This document shows positions 23,856 through 45,380 of a DNA stretch of 64,000 nt, one piece after another (the stretch's first letter is position 1; every line of letters begins with the position of its first letter). A model generated the notes under the pieces. That model made no database searches. It was not told the DNA's origin and was given only the letters and a program-made list of their open reading frames with translations. The stretch is from Cladopsammia gracilis (lineage: Eukaryota; Cnidaria; Anthozoa; Scleractinia; Dendrophylliidae), in assembly GCA_022457155.1 (NCBI GenBank), contig JAJGOT010000210.1, positions 843,501-907,500 of the forward strand. Direction: 5' to 3'. A program made the position numbers and the translations under genes.

Positions 23856-24410
23856 GTCGGTTTTTCAATTGAGTACCGTGAAACAAAAACCTAAGTAATC
23901 ATTCTGGCTAATCACAACAAACACAGACAATCCAACGAATCAATCAGAATTAGAAGCAGATATACAAATGAAGGTAGCCGGCGCCAAGCGCGGGAAAACG
24001 CGTGCGAGCAAGACACGATCGGTTTTGGTTTTACTTTTGATTGGTTGATAGAGTGGTTTTCAATTGAGTGTCGTGAAACCAAAACCAAAGCAATTACTCT
24101 GACCAATCACAACAGGCGCAGACAATCCAACGAACCAATCAGAACTCAAAGCAAATACATGTAACCGGTGCCAAGCGCGGGAAAACGCGTGCAGGCAAGT
24201 CACGATTGGTTTTAGTTTTGCTTCTGATTGGTTGAGAAAGTGGCGCGAGATTTTTTGGCCAATCACAAGCCGTAGCGATGCAAAACCAAAGCAATTGTGT
24301 AATACTTTCGACACTCAATTGAAAATCGCTCTAAAGTGGCGAGAGATTTTTTAGCCAATCATAAAGTATAGCAATGCAAAACCAAAGCAATTGCGAAATT
24401 ATCAAATCGA
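23856..24410. mobile_element. TA-type MITE, host copy interrupted by its own relative
   Basis: The left end ttttcaattgagtaccgtgaaac and the interior (gacaatccaacgaatcaatcag, gcgccaagcgcgggaaaacgcg) match the inserted copy at 24051-24331. After that insertion the host copy resumes at aaagtggcgagagatttttt and continues to about 24410. Its right terminal repeat is degenerate. Confidence 0.7.
24051..24331. mobile_element. 281-bp MITE nested in its own family, TA target
   Basis: The ends gagtggttttcaattgagtg and cactcaattgaaaatcgctc are inverted repeats of about 24 bp with two mismatches. Both are flanked by TA (24049-24050 and 24332-24333). The surrounding sequence is an older copy of the same element, cut between ggttga and aagtggcg. 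TA duplication points to a Tc1/mariner-type transposase in trans. The segment carries several CCAAT/ATTGG pentamers just upstream of the TPR gene. Confidence 0.8.
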
Positions 24411-24453
24411 GCGTTGCGTGACGACCCAAATAACGGCTGCGAAGGAGACTAAG
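24411..24453 (+). repeat. GTTGCGTGACGACCC repeat, left of TPR gene
   Basis: The sequence cgttgcgtgacgaccc, followed by ggctgcg and gagacta, recurs at 27885-27925 beyond the TPR gene in the same orientation, about 85% alike. It is probably a fragment of a dispersed repeat and not a duplication made by insertion of the gene. Confidence 0.6.
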
Positions 24454-24535
24454 ATATGTCATGTCTAAAATAAAGTATATTGTTTCTTCTCAGCGTTGCA
24501 TTGATAAAAAAATAATAGCAACTCTATCAAGGAAA

Positions 24536-27500
24536 ATGGCGTCAGCGGGTGACAGCATTGGACAGGCGCTCTCCTTCATCGCATCAGCCAATCAGGAGCT
24601 CCGAAAACAGCGTTGCGAGGAAGCTGTTATCCAGTTCTGCAAGGGATACGCTTTGGAACCTGACCTTGTCCAAGATCACCTAGTTACCTTGCCGAGGAAT
24701 CACCTACAGAGTGTACTTTGTACATTGGAGGACTGGTGCGTCTGCTGTGGCGGTGAATCGGGGGAATTGCTAATGAAGTCAGGGATAACGTTGTCTATCG
24801 AGCAAATATGCGACCTGATCACGTCACCGGGTCTTCGCCCTGAGAGCCGCGTAGCGTGGTCCACAAAGCTGAGATCACAGATGCGAAACCAAAACTATTT
24901 TGAAGCTGTTAACACGTGCTTTGAGGCTGTGAAGATATTTGCCAATCAAAGCGATGTTTTGTTCTTTTTCGTCGAACGCGCTTTGGCACACCTGCTTCTG
25001 AACGAGAAGAACTATGCTGTGCAAGACTTCATTGCTGCATGTGACAAGAACTTCGAAGCTGCTTTAGCTTGTATCAAGGAATCAGGAGCTAAGCTGCTCC
25101 CTGTTATTCTGGAAGCCCTTTACGAGGTCATTGCCAAGCTTGCGCAAAAGTCAGAAAGCTACAGTGTGGATGAACGATTCTTGTTAATCAAGATTGACCG
25201 CATTGTTGTAGGCTTAAATCCCACAGACACTGTCACTCTAGAAGATTGTGCTGGACACATGATCAAACTGAATCAGTTTAAAGAAGCAGTTGCTCTGCTA
25301 TCAGACGGAATAGATCGCTTGACGTGTTCCGGGAAGAGGGAGGTCGAATCTGTGGAATTGTTACTTCAAAGAGCGCAGTGCCATTTAGCTCTTCGAGAAA
25401 CCGAGCTTGCTGTGAACGATTACCTTAGTGCGGCGGCCCTCGATGAAGACATGACGCGTATCACTATACTTGCGTTACCCTCACAGCAGCAGGATAACAT
25501 TATCAAGTTTGCAAAACAAACTGCGTCAGAACTGCTGTCTCACTTCCGCCTCAAGGCTAAGCTCAACAGCTCATGCTCCGTTGACACTAAAAATACCGCT
25601 GACAGCCTCCTCAGAGCAGCGTTGATGTATCGACTTCTGTATATCATAGATAGCAACAATATTGACGCATTGATCAACTCCGCGGAGTGTTTGAAACTTC
25701 AAGATAAAGACGCGGAAGCCATCAATACGCTCAATTTGGTTCTTTCGCTGCGCCCATCTTGCTCAAAAGCGTACTACACGCGCGCATTCTGCCATATGAA
25801 AACCGCTGAAATGAATAGCGCACTCGCAGACTTCAGTACCACCCTGGATCTCCAGCCAAGCTTTGTTCAGGCGCTTTGTGGCCGCGCATTTGTTTGGCTT
25901 ATGAGCGGACAATTGGAAAAAGCTGCCAAAGACCTGAAAAGTGCGAGCGGGATATCTATAGCTGCTACAGTGACGTGGATAACGGAATTATCGGAATATG
26001 GACAAGAAACGCTGAAGAATCAACTGAAAGAATACTTGGTGACGACTTCAAAGAGACGTCAACACGGCGAGAGTTCACGCGTGGATAACTCGCTTATTCC
26101 TTTAGGAGATGTCTTAACTCGCGCGTTTTCTACGGACTTTGAGTGCCATCTTGTTTTCGTGGAAATTTTACAGTCATTGTGTAAAATGGATGAGGCTCAA
26201 GCTATTCTTGTTCGGTTGATAAAACTCAACCCCAATGACTATCTCGCCAGTTTGCATCTTGCTGCGTTGAAAATGAGAAGGAACAAAACATCTGACGCGT
26301 TAGAAGACATCTGTGGTCTTCTTAAAACGATCGGTGAGGAGAAGCTAATGAGTTCTATGCTGAGGTTAACTGAGGAAGACCGCGCGCGCTTAACGCGCGA
26401 GGCACATTGTGAGGGAGTTCACAGGTTTAATGCGTGTTCTGAAGATGCCTCCTCTGCACAAGGATATTTCACCATAGCAATCGCTGCCTCTCCGAACAAA
26501 GCCTGCGAATCTTACGTTTGGCGCGCAAAGTTAAACATTTTGAAGGGAGAACTTGACATGGCCATCAAAGACTTAACTTGCGTTATTGCTAAAAAGCCAA
26601 ACTATGTCGAGGTGTTGTGTCAGCGGGGACTGCTGTTCTCTCAGAAGAAAAACCTAAAAGCAAGTTATCAAGATCTACTACAGGCGTTGCTCCTCAATGC
26701 TCCAGCGCTCAAGACTTTTATTCTTTCACTTCCGGCAGATCGCAAACAACTTCTCCTATCAACCCTCGAAGACTGTGCCCAGATGCTATTTTCTCATTAC
26801 CTATCGCGAGGTTTCCGCTCCAAGTGTATCCTAAAGCTCTGTCAGTTGTTGGTTCAAGTTAGTGTGGATGTAGTTTCGTACCACAGCATGTATGCTGACG
26901 GGCTTATCATCTTTGAAGATTACCAAAAAGCTGCCGAGGAGCTCGACATCGCCGAACGACTCTGTCCCGAAGACGTGTCGGTGCTAAGCCGAAGAGGACT
27001 AGTCCATGTAAAACTAAATGAAATTGAAATTTCTGTAGGAAAGTTTCAACGAGCAGCCGAAATCGATTCAGAAGCGGTCAGCTTTGCCCTTAGTACCTTA
27101 AATCCAACACAGAAGCAAAACCTCGTGAACATAGCGATCGACAGAGCCAATGAACACACCCAGTTGAATGCAAACAAGCAAGCCTTAGGGTATTTTACAC
27201 TTGCAGTGGCCGCTTCTGATGGTCAGCAGCAAGAGATCTTGCGCAAGCGTTCTAAGTGTTTTGAACGTCTCGGACAGTATCAGCACGCCATTGCAGACAT
27301 GACATCTGTCATCACATCTGGGACACCCATTGTCAGCGATCTCATGGCACGCGCGAATCTTCACTTATTAAATGACAATTTTAAAGGCGCCTCCCTCGAC
27401 TTTGTAGTTGCTATGGATACCCAGGAAGTGACTGCCATGACTTTGATGTCATCGTACCCCGGTAAAGATGCTGTTATCAAAGTGTTTCTCAAAGCTGCGA

Positions 27501-27643
27501 CGGCTAACCTGAATTGCAAGAAATTCTCAGATGGACTCACGATTTGCACGTATGGTTTGAGATTCGACCCTCATAATTCAGAGTTACGAAACCTGAAGCG
27601 CAAGTGTGAATTTGGAGTAAGCAACAAATGTTTCATTCAGTGA
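24536..27643 (+). CDS. Large TPR-repeat protein, single exon (TTC34-like?)
   Basis: The reading frame is open for over 3.1 kb without introns. I place the start at the ATG at 24536 (aaaATGg, good Kozak; protein MASAGDS…, 1035 aa). An in-frame ATG at 24461 would add 25 residues, and a splice-acceptor-like ttcttctcag at 24483-24492 leaves a 5' exon possible. The protein is alpha-helical with many TPR-like pairs (e.g. AYYTRAFCHMKTAEMNSALA, GRAFVWLMSGQLEKAAKDL, RGLVHVKLNEIEISVGKF). Between TPR groups a linker recurs with the pattern LP/NP-x(6)-L-x(5-8)-A at about residues 52, 312, 730 and 853. No enzyme motif, signal peptide or membrane segment is seen. TPR arrays bind partner proteins; a match to TTC34 is my best guess only. 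AATAAA follows at 27798. Confidence 0.85.
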   Translation: MASAGDSIGQALSFIASANQELRKQRCEEAVIQFCKGYALEPDLVQDHLVTLPRNHLQSVLCTLEDWCVCCGGESGELLMKSGITLSIEQICDLITSPGLRPESRVAWSTKLRSQMRNQNYFEAVNTCFEAVKIFANQSDVLFFFVERALAHLLLNEKNYAVQDFIAACDKNFEAALACIKESGAKLLPVILEALYEVIAKLAQKSESYSVDERFLLIKIDRIVVGLNPTDTVTLEDCAGHMIKLNQFKEAVALLSDGIDRLTCSGKREVESVELLLQRAQCHLALRETELAVNDYLSAAALDEDMTRITILALPSQQQDNIIKFAKQTASELLSHFRLKAKLNSSCSVDTKNTADSLLRAALMYRLLYIIDSNNIDALINSAECLKLQDKDAEAINTLNLVLSLRPSCSKAYYTRAFCHMKTAEMNSALADFSTTLDLQPSFVQALCGRAFVWLMSGQLEKAAKDLKSASGISIAATVTWITELSEYGQETLKNQLKEYLVTTSKRRQHGESSRVDNSLIPLGDVLTRAFSTDFECHLVFVEILQSLCKMDEAQAILVRLIKLNPNDYLASLHLAALKMRRNKTSDALEDICGLLKTIGEEKLMSSMLRLTEEDRARLTREAHCEGVHRFNACSEDASSAQGYFTIAIAASPNKACESYVWRAKLNILKGELDMAIKDLTCVIAKKPNYVEVLCQRGLLFSQKKNLKASYQDLLQALLLNAPALKTFILSLPADRKQLLLSTLEDCAQMLFSHYLSRGFRSKCILKLCQLLVQVSVDVVSYHSMYADGLIIFEDYQKAAEELDIAERLCPEDVSVLSRRGLVHVKLNEIEISVGKFQRAAEIDSEAVSFALSTLNPTQKQNLVNIAIDRANEHTQLNANKQALGYFTLAVAASDGQQQEILRKRSKCFERLGQYQHAIADMTSVITSGTPIVSDLMARANLHLLNDNFKGASLDFVVAMDTQEVTAMTLMSSYPGKDAVIKVFLKAATANLNCKKFSDGLTICTYGLRFDPHNSELRNLKRKCEFGVSNKCFIQ

Positions 27644-27797
27644 GCAGGTTAAGCGAGTGTGATCTAAATTTACAATTTTTTTGATATATTTTTTTTCAAA
27701 TTAAGGTGTGGTGCTGTGAACTGTGACAATGTAGTGACTATCGCGGGTACAGAATTTTGAAATTTTAATCATTACTTTGGTTTTCGGTTGATTATTA

Positions 27798-27803
27798 AAT
27801 AAA
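27798..27803 (+). terminator. Polyadenylation signal of the TPR gene
   Basis: An AATAAA lies 155 bp after the stop codon, followed by a T-rich stretch, consistent with a short 3' UTR. Confidence 0.65.
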
Positions 27804-27884
27804 GTGTTTTTCACATTTTCTGAGGAGTGCATTATTTATTAAAAATTTCTTAACCCAGTACTGGATTAAAGCGCCCCTCCCAAA

Positions 27885-27925
27885 CGTTGCGTGACGACCC
27901 GAACAGTGGCTGCGCATGAGACTAG
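27885..27925 (+). repeat. GTTGCGTGACGACCC repeat, right of TPR gene
   Basis: This is the partner of the copy at 24411 (cgttgcgtgacgaccc, ggctgcg, gagacta), in direct orientation. Confidence 0.6.
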
Positions 27926-28219
27926 GTAGCCAGACAGGGGGATTCGCAAAGCTAGAGAAACACATTCGGTGAAACCTAAATTGCCCCTCCTCCCTTAGTC
28001 TTTTCCTTGGCTTTTCAAGATGGCGGCCACGATCAATGTACCTCTGAGTTTCCGTTAAAAAACGCCTGCTCTGCAGGCTATAGTTAAGCTAAGTTTATCA
28101 TCGGCTTTCTGTTTAGAGAGCGACGCTGTTAGGCTCAGCCTATCTATATATATTACAAAAGATGTCTGATAAGTAATTCATGCGGGATGAAGAAATCTTT
28201 CAAACTGAGCTCAAATGAT

Positions 28220-28287
28220 AGCCTCCTACGCAGACGTCCTTAGGAATCGTCACGTGACGAGCCCTAAGGACGTCTGCGTAGGAGGCT
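28220..28287. repeat. 25-bp-arm hairpin, CCTACGCAGACGTCCTTAGG
   Basis: The arms agcctcctacgcagacgtcc and ggacgtctgcgtaggaggct, extended by ttagg/cctaa, are perfect complements around a loop containing cacgtg. It is probably a small foldback transposon. Confidence 0.8.
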
Positions 28288-28710
28288 ACTCAAATGAGTG
28301 ATCCCCTGAATTTGGCCGAGATACACAAACATTTCCTGCAAAAACGAAGTCTAGTGAAGTCTGACAACAAGGAAAAACAAAACGGGAAAAATAGCAGAAA
28401 CTGAACTGAAACAGTAAAAAATATATCTTTTTCTCGTTCAAAAACTGTCGAATTTTGTTTTGTGTGCATGCCCGAAATGAAATACGATACACTAGCCCTT
28501 GAAATGAAGGATGTTTAGTTTTTATGTTGCAAACTTCCGGAGTTTAGTCGGGATGACCGCGAAGCCCTCGGAAAGGCTTGACGCCTGTCATCTCGCGCAT
28601 GACGTCTCGCGTATGGGCCTGTGTACAGCCGCCCCCTCCCATCCGGAAAAATCGACTACATCAGCGGCGCCTGGGTACAAAGCAGAATTATTATCTTTTC
28701 CAAGAGAAAA

Positions 28711-28860
28711 GCCTGGTTCACAATAGCGAGATCACTACATGGACATAACGACATAAAGGAAAGATCAGTCTTTTCCTATGTCGTTATGTTTATGTTATTA
28801 AGTTCCCATTGTGTTGTTAAGTTGTGCTGCTCACACTGGTGACATAAAGCATTGATCGCG
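28711..28860 (+). mobile_element. Truncated copy of the GGTTCACA MITE
   Basis: It shares gcc(t/c)ggttcaca, acatggacataacga, tatgtcgttatg and gtgttgtt with the element at 37441-37642. The right terminal repeat is missing. Confidence 0.55.
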
Positions 28861-30755
28861 TTCGAAGAACGCAATCCTAATTTCGTGTTGGTTGTCCTGT
28901 GGTTTATGTGCAGTAAAACTTGAGATTTTTTGGTAGACGGTCTTCCAAATGGCCGCCCCTATTGGTTTTTTTTTCAGGGGCTCATTTCCGCCGGAAATTC
29001 CTTCGAACGCATCTCCATAATCTGTGATTTCTGCTAGTTCTGTTTCGCATTTGCGTGACCTCTCCAGTCTACACTCGGTTCTAAAACTCTATGATTACCT
29101 TTACTGTTCCTCCATTTTTTAGCCCGAGGAAGACGTTTGTGCGAACGCCGACTCAAATCAACTCGCGTTCATTGGCCGGGTCTGTTGACTTATTAGTTAA
29201 GACTGGTAACTTCAGAAGTCAATTAAATGTTGTAGGCACAGGCGACATACATAGGGAATCTAGAGAAGCTTTGTGCATGCCGATGTTGTATGCTCTCTGA
29301 TCTTCTCCAATCGCTTCACAGCCGATTTCACTGAGTGTGTAGATCCGGGTTTTTCAATCATGGTCCGCTCATGATCAGGCAATTGTGGAATACACACATA
29401 ACACTAAGTTCACAGAGTAAATACTGACTTCTTGAAATATAAAAAAGATCCATAAAGATGCCAGTGTAAAGTGCAGACGTGATTCGCCCGCCATGATTTG
29501 CTCATTGTCCGAAAATGGTGAAGGAAATTCACTTAATCGTATTCTTTCTAGATGTTCCTATTTCAGAAGTATCTACTCTTTGAGTTCATGTTTGAAAAAA
29601 CCCAACTCTGCACACAGAAGTGAAATCGGTTGTAAAATTGCAATCGAAAAACGCCAGTATTTTATGAAAAAATAGCCTAAAAACTGCAAGGTAGACCGTA
29701 TTTTTACGTGAATCCACCGACAAGCGAAGCATCGGGGAATGGTGAGGCCACCAAAAAGGCCTGGAACACCTTCCCACCGACAGTTTTGTACTGTCTTCCT
29801 CAAAAATTGCATTAAAAATCGCCTGTATAATTCAGGGTGTGTAATCGCCGTTTGAGAGTCCATAAAAATAGTCTTTCGCTGAAGCACACGATCTTTATTA
29901 CCTTGTAGTTTGTTAGTTGTTTATTTTATGCGTCAATATTTACACTCACTCTTTGTAAAAAGAAAATAAAGTCCATAAAATGAAAGAAACACGCTTGTAG
30001 GTACGAATAAATAAATTAAAGCACTATATATTAGATCTAGATTTACAATTCAAGTACAATGCAACGTAAATGAAATATGCATCAAACCTTTTTTGAAAAT
30101 GGAATGAAATTTTTTACACTGTTATATTAACTTGGTACACTATATATCTTGAAAAAAAAAAACTTCGGCTGACATTTACTCTGAAAATATTACGCGGGAT
30201 AATTCTTAACAGCTACAAACAAACTACCTTAAACAATATATATATATTTATTCTACTTACAAAGTGACGCTAAAAGTCGAACTATTTGGTATCAAAATGC
30301 CTGTCAATTCATAGAAAGGGGAAATTAAAATGATAAATTACAATCCTGTTAAGGCAATTTTCATACATTCAATCAATAAATCGATCAATCAATGAATCAA
30401 CGATAACAAATCGCCTTCACAAGTTGCAGAAGAGTTTGTGTTGTTAAAGGGGCACTGTCCCGACTGATGTCATGTTTTCATGATTATGATCGACCAGGAG
30501 CTTGTTTTATTTTCTTGAAATACGAAGAGAATATCACCAACAGTGATGAAAACAAAGAAATATTAACCAAAGAGACAACATAACAGCTAAAAAAGTTAAA
30601 ATTCTTCAAGAATGGCAATTTTGATTTCTTGACCGCCTGTCACGAAATCAAATTTGATGAACTGTAATCCACTTCCATCCTCGTAATCCTGCACTTTATC
30701 TCCAAACTACTGCTTCTGTTTTGGCTCTGAAGAATTTTTATCCAATCAAATTGTA
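28861..30755. other. Intergenic stretch, no gene recognised
   Basis: About 1.9 kb of AT-rich sequence. Open frames are short and overlap on both strands without domain content. Nothing else is recognised. Confidence 0.4.
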
Positions 30756-30980
30756 TATTTGGTGTCATTTGGCGGTATAACATGGATATACGGTAAGCGA
30801 TATTTGGTGTCATTTGGCGGTATAACATGGATATACGGTAAGCGATATTTGGTGTCGTTTGGCGGTATAACATGGATATACGGTAAGCGATATTTGGTGT
30901 CATTTGGCGGTATAACATGGATATACGGTAAGCGATATTTGGCGTCATTTGGCGGTATAACATGGATATACGGTAAGCGA
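30756..30980. repeat. 45-bp minisatellite, five copies
   Basis: Units start at 30756, 30801, 30846, 30891 and 30936, with one to three substitutions between them. A sixth begins at 30981 and diverges after tattt. Because 45 is a multiple of three, stop-free frames appear on both strands (15-residue repeats); these are not supported as genes. Confidence 0.95.
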
Positions 30981-31448
30981 TATTTCGGCAGAACAGTATC
31001 CTTTTGACACGCCTTCCTTGCAACTTGTCTCGAAAGAAAACTTGCGACAACTGGGAAAATAAACAAAACATGTGGCTTTTTACAGCGTCGTGTGACTAGT
31101 TTTCGAAATGGTCATTTGCACCTGAAGATAATTCATCAAATTACTTACATGGTCTTACATTACTTTCTTTTGATTGACCGTATTCCGGAATAAGAACAAA
31201 ACAGTCTCTGAGAATTGTTTGTTCATGCACATTAAAAAAAAATCTGCCAAAACATGCTTATAATGAGGCAATAGGAAATGTTCAGTTTTCCAACGGCTCC
31301 CAAATCCCGAAAAACGCGATTTTTTTTGTGACTATTCTGTATATTTGTATTCCGGAATACGTTCAAGTCGTTCATCCTCGCATGCTTGTCAATGTATTAT
31401 AATATGAACTAAATGTTAAGCGATTAACCCTGGCCTTTCACTAACCAG

Positions 31449-31760
31449 GCTCAATTATTGGAGACATGTTGCGTAGTTCTAACTTTTGAGTCTGTGGACA
31501 AAATCCTATGGTGTGACCATCTCTCTCCTCCGCAGAGGCCTCCTAGTCACGCTCCACGCTTGGCAAAAAACGCGCGGCGGCTGGGAAGAGGTAAAAAGTA
31601 AAGCGCGCGGGGAACTCTCGGAAGGGATATGTTCTTTACTGATAGGAGCCTCTGCGGAGGAGAGAGGTGTGACCATTCAAATGAAACCTCTTTGGCAGTA
31701 CTTTTGCATGGTACCATTTGTTTTTACAAAATGAAATTTAGGATTTTTCTTCAATTTTGA
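31449..31760 (+). mobile_element. Decayed TTAA MITE copy carrying an insertion
   Basis: The internal block gttctaacttttgagtctg … ggtgtgaccat is interrupted at 31521 by a foldback element and resumes at 31677 with tcaaatgaaacctctt. The distal end is tactcccgggagttgaag, a decayed version of the family end. Confidence 0.8.
31521..31666. mobile_element. 146-bp foldback MITE with 10-bp target duplication
   Basis: The ends ctctctcctccgcagaggc and gcctctgcggaggagagag are inverted repeats of about 23 bp. The host sequence gtgtgaccat is present on both sides (31511-31520 and 31667-31676). Comparison with intact copies of the host MITE shows that it is present once there, so this is a true 10-bp target duplication. 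Length and duplication size fit a Mutator-like (MULE) element. The interior has no ORF of note. Confidence 0.85.
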
Positions 31761-31799
31761 CTTTTGGTACTCCCGGGAGTTGAAGAGACAAGCAGCGGA

Positions 31800-32460
31800 T
31801 TGAGTTTTAACTTCTTGCAAAATGAAACTTGGTCAGTCTAAAGAGAGATTTAAGGAGTACAGTAAAAGGGTATGTGGAGATTTCTTTATACGGGTAGGCC
31901 CACCCTGTAAGTCCCCACGCGTTCTCCTTCTCTTACGAGCGAGCGTGGGAACGAGTTGCGGTGACGTCATGAATTGGCGCCAAAAATCAAGTGACCAGGA
32001 AGAGAACGCCTGGGGCTGTGTTAGGCCTTCCGTCCATAGCATCAAAAATGAAAACGTAATTTTTTTGCAAAAACGGTGTCAAAATGCGGAGATCTTTGAA
32101 AACGACGTTTGACCGTTTACGTGTGAATAAAAAAAAAACAGACAAGAACAAAGACTTTTTATACTGTTTGAACTTCCGTCTACACGTAAGCGATCAAAAA
32201 ATTAAGGATAACGTAAGAACAGCGCAAAAAGTCACTATTAAAAAGAAAACGAACGTTTTGAAACGCGTTTTTAAACATCTCCGTTTTCACATAAAAAAGA
32301 ACGGAAAAATATAAAGCGATAAAGCGTGGAAGAGGCTTCGAAAGACCCCGTCTCCCCTCGTTTTTCTCGTTCGTTCGCGCGCAGGTTTTTAGCTGTTCGC
32401 CGGCCCCACAATCTCAACACCTTGAGCAGGCTATATAACAGCTGGCGGTGACATGCAGTG
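31800..32460. other. Probable 3' flank/UTR of TMEM184 gene
   Basis: This lies directly downstream (minus strand) of the TMEM184 stop codon and probably includes its 3' UTR. No minus-strand AATAAA was found close to the stop, so the mRNA end is not placed. The segment around 32040-32310 (many aaaacg/gttttc words) looks like repeat-derived sequence that I cannot classify. Confidence 0.35.
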
Positions 32461-43677
<11,217 letters not shown>

Positions 43678-44714
43678 GGAAACACGAACGTCCAAACTAT
43701 TCAAACAAACTGTTTATAAAGTCTTTTTCCACACTGTGTAGCTTGAATCAGAGAAAAACTGTTGTAACTAAGGTAGTTATTTGCGAAGTCATCTCTTTCC
43801 GATTCCTTCCGCGACAAACTTCAACAACGGATCAGCGATCTGGTTTCTAAAAATAGCTACTGTTTAGAGAATCTCCGCTGGCCGGTTCCCACCCGAACAG
43901 GTGGCTTCGGCAAATCACTAAAAGCGGCGCTTATCAAGGACATCACGCCAAGAGACACCATTCATTCCTCTTGCCAATATCATGAGCTTTATTAAACTAG
44001 AGATTTCTTTATAAGAATATAAGCACTTGCGTGTACTCTTGCGTGAAATAGCTCCCTTCTCGCCCCAATCCCTCCATGCGCCTCACAAACTCACGCCCAT
44101 CATACTTCCGGCCTATATTTGACGTCATTTGTTGAATGACTCATATGATACTTTAATACTTTTCTGGCCTTGGACAAAGTTTATCACAATTCCCTTTTCC
44201 TGCAAGAGTGAATCAAGTTGTTAATATTATATTTTGGTAGTGAGAAAAGTTTGGAACACTTAATTGGCAACTTTTTTAAACAGTAAATGTTTCAAATGGA
44301 TGTCATTAATGGATCGTTCTTGAACATATCCCCCGGATCCGATTCAGTGTTGAACATTAACATTTGCAAACATATGCCCCGGAATTGTTTTTTATGATGC
44401 AACAGGTTATTACCATAGCAACATTAAAACGTGTCAAAAACACCCTCAATTTTAACTTAAAATGTTTATAACTCACAAACTCATTTCGGGCAATTTTGTC
44501 CTTTCTGCCCGAAATTGCCTCGCATCCACGTTGAATTTAATTGTAATGCAAATGAGAAATGTTAACCGTGAAAAGGGCTATTGCACACAATCTAGTGGTG
44601 AGGACTCTGGGTAATGACTTAATTCCTAAGTCTCCTCTGGGAGAATAGGGCCATGACTCTGGGTAATAACCTTGATTAATTAACATTTCGTTTGTGTGTG
44701 TTGATGAGAGACCA
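43678..44714. other. TMEM184 upstream flank, no further gene seen
   Basis: This must contain the TMEM184 promoter and 5' UTR (minus strand). I recognise no TATA box or other gene. Confidence 0.35.
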
Positions 44715-45380
44715 TGGGTTGATACATTATGCTCCTAAAATCGAGTATTATGCTTTTCGGCGTCACCCTCCAAAACGGACTATTATGCTCCAAATTATGC
44801 TCGACTGTAGCTATTATGCTCGTAATTATGCCGCAGAAAAATTTCCCACCCCCTCCCCCTCCGAAAAAGAAACACAATTTTTCATATAAAATTCTATGGT
44901 AACACAACCTCAAAAGTGAAAAAAAATACAAATAAAATAAAATTGACACAAAAAATACCCTAGCCTGTTCCAGGCGTTCAGATAGTGGGAAAAGCGCTAA
45001 TAGTTGGGGAAGGCGCGAAGAAAAGCGGTCCCCAATCTCCCCGCTTTTTTTCGCTCGCTTTTCTTCGCGCCTTCCCCAACTATTCGCGCTTTCCCCACTA
45101 TCTGAACGCCTGGAACAGGCTAAAAATACCCCCCTCCCGTTATTCTGTGAAACAAATACGATTTATTCAGTCATAAATAATAGTATTCAGCCAAATAGCA
45201 ATAGATTGAAGTTTTACAGTTTTTAATCAATAAACGAAGTAAATAATAACTGTTATTTCGTAAAATACTGGAAATAGTACTATTATGCCGGCAAAACAAT
45301 ACTATTATGCCGGCATTATGCTCGATGCTCCAACTACAGTATTATGCTCGAAATTATACTGGCATAATGTATCAAGCCCT
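44715..45380. mobile_element. MITE rich in TTATGC words, carrying a nested foldback
   Basis: The outer ends gggttgatacattatgc and gcataatgtatcaagccct are inverted repeats. Both arms are packed with tattatgctc, aattatgctc and tattatgccggc words. The centre is interrupted by the foldback element at 44961-45122. Confidence 0.75.
44961..45122. mobile_element. 162-bp foldback element with 9-bp target duplication
   Basis: It starts tagcctgttccaggcgttc and ends gaacgcctggaacaggcta. The arms pair for about 65 bp. The sequence aaaataccc is present on both sides (44952-44960 and 45123-45131). The duplication length suits a Mutator-like element. It is inserted in an older TTATGC-rich MITE. Confidence 0.85.

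Noticed and set aside
24411..27925. Direct repeats flanking the intronless TPR gene as a retrocopy target duplication
   Set aside because: The repeats are over 40 bp and only about 85% alike, much longer than LINE target duplications, and look like fragments of a dispersed repeat. There is also no poly-A tract at the gene end.
30640..31071. Long open frames on both strands with 15-residue repeats
   Set aside because: They arise from the 45-bp minisatellite, whose period is a multiple of three; no splice signals, start context or domain supports a protein.
43678..43704. TMEM184 start at 43704
   Set aside because: The codon there is TTG, not ATG; an in-frame stop lies just upstream and the first ATG is at 43677.
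44952..45131. Possible microRNA precursor in the 65-bp stem
   Set aside because: Target duplication and presence inside another element show a transposon; small-RNA origin cannot be claimed without reads.
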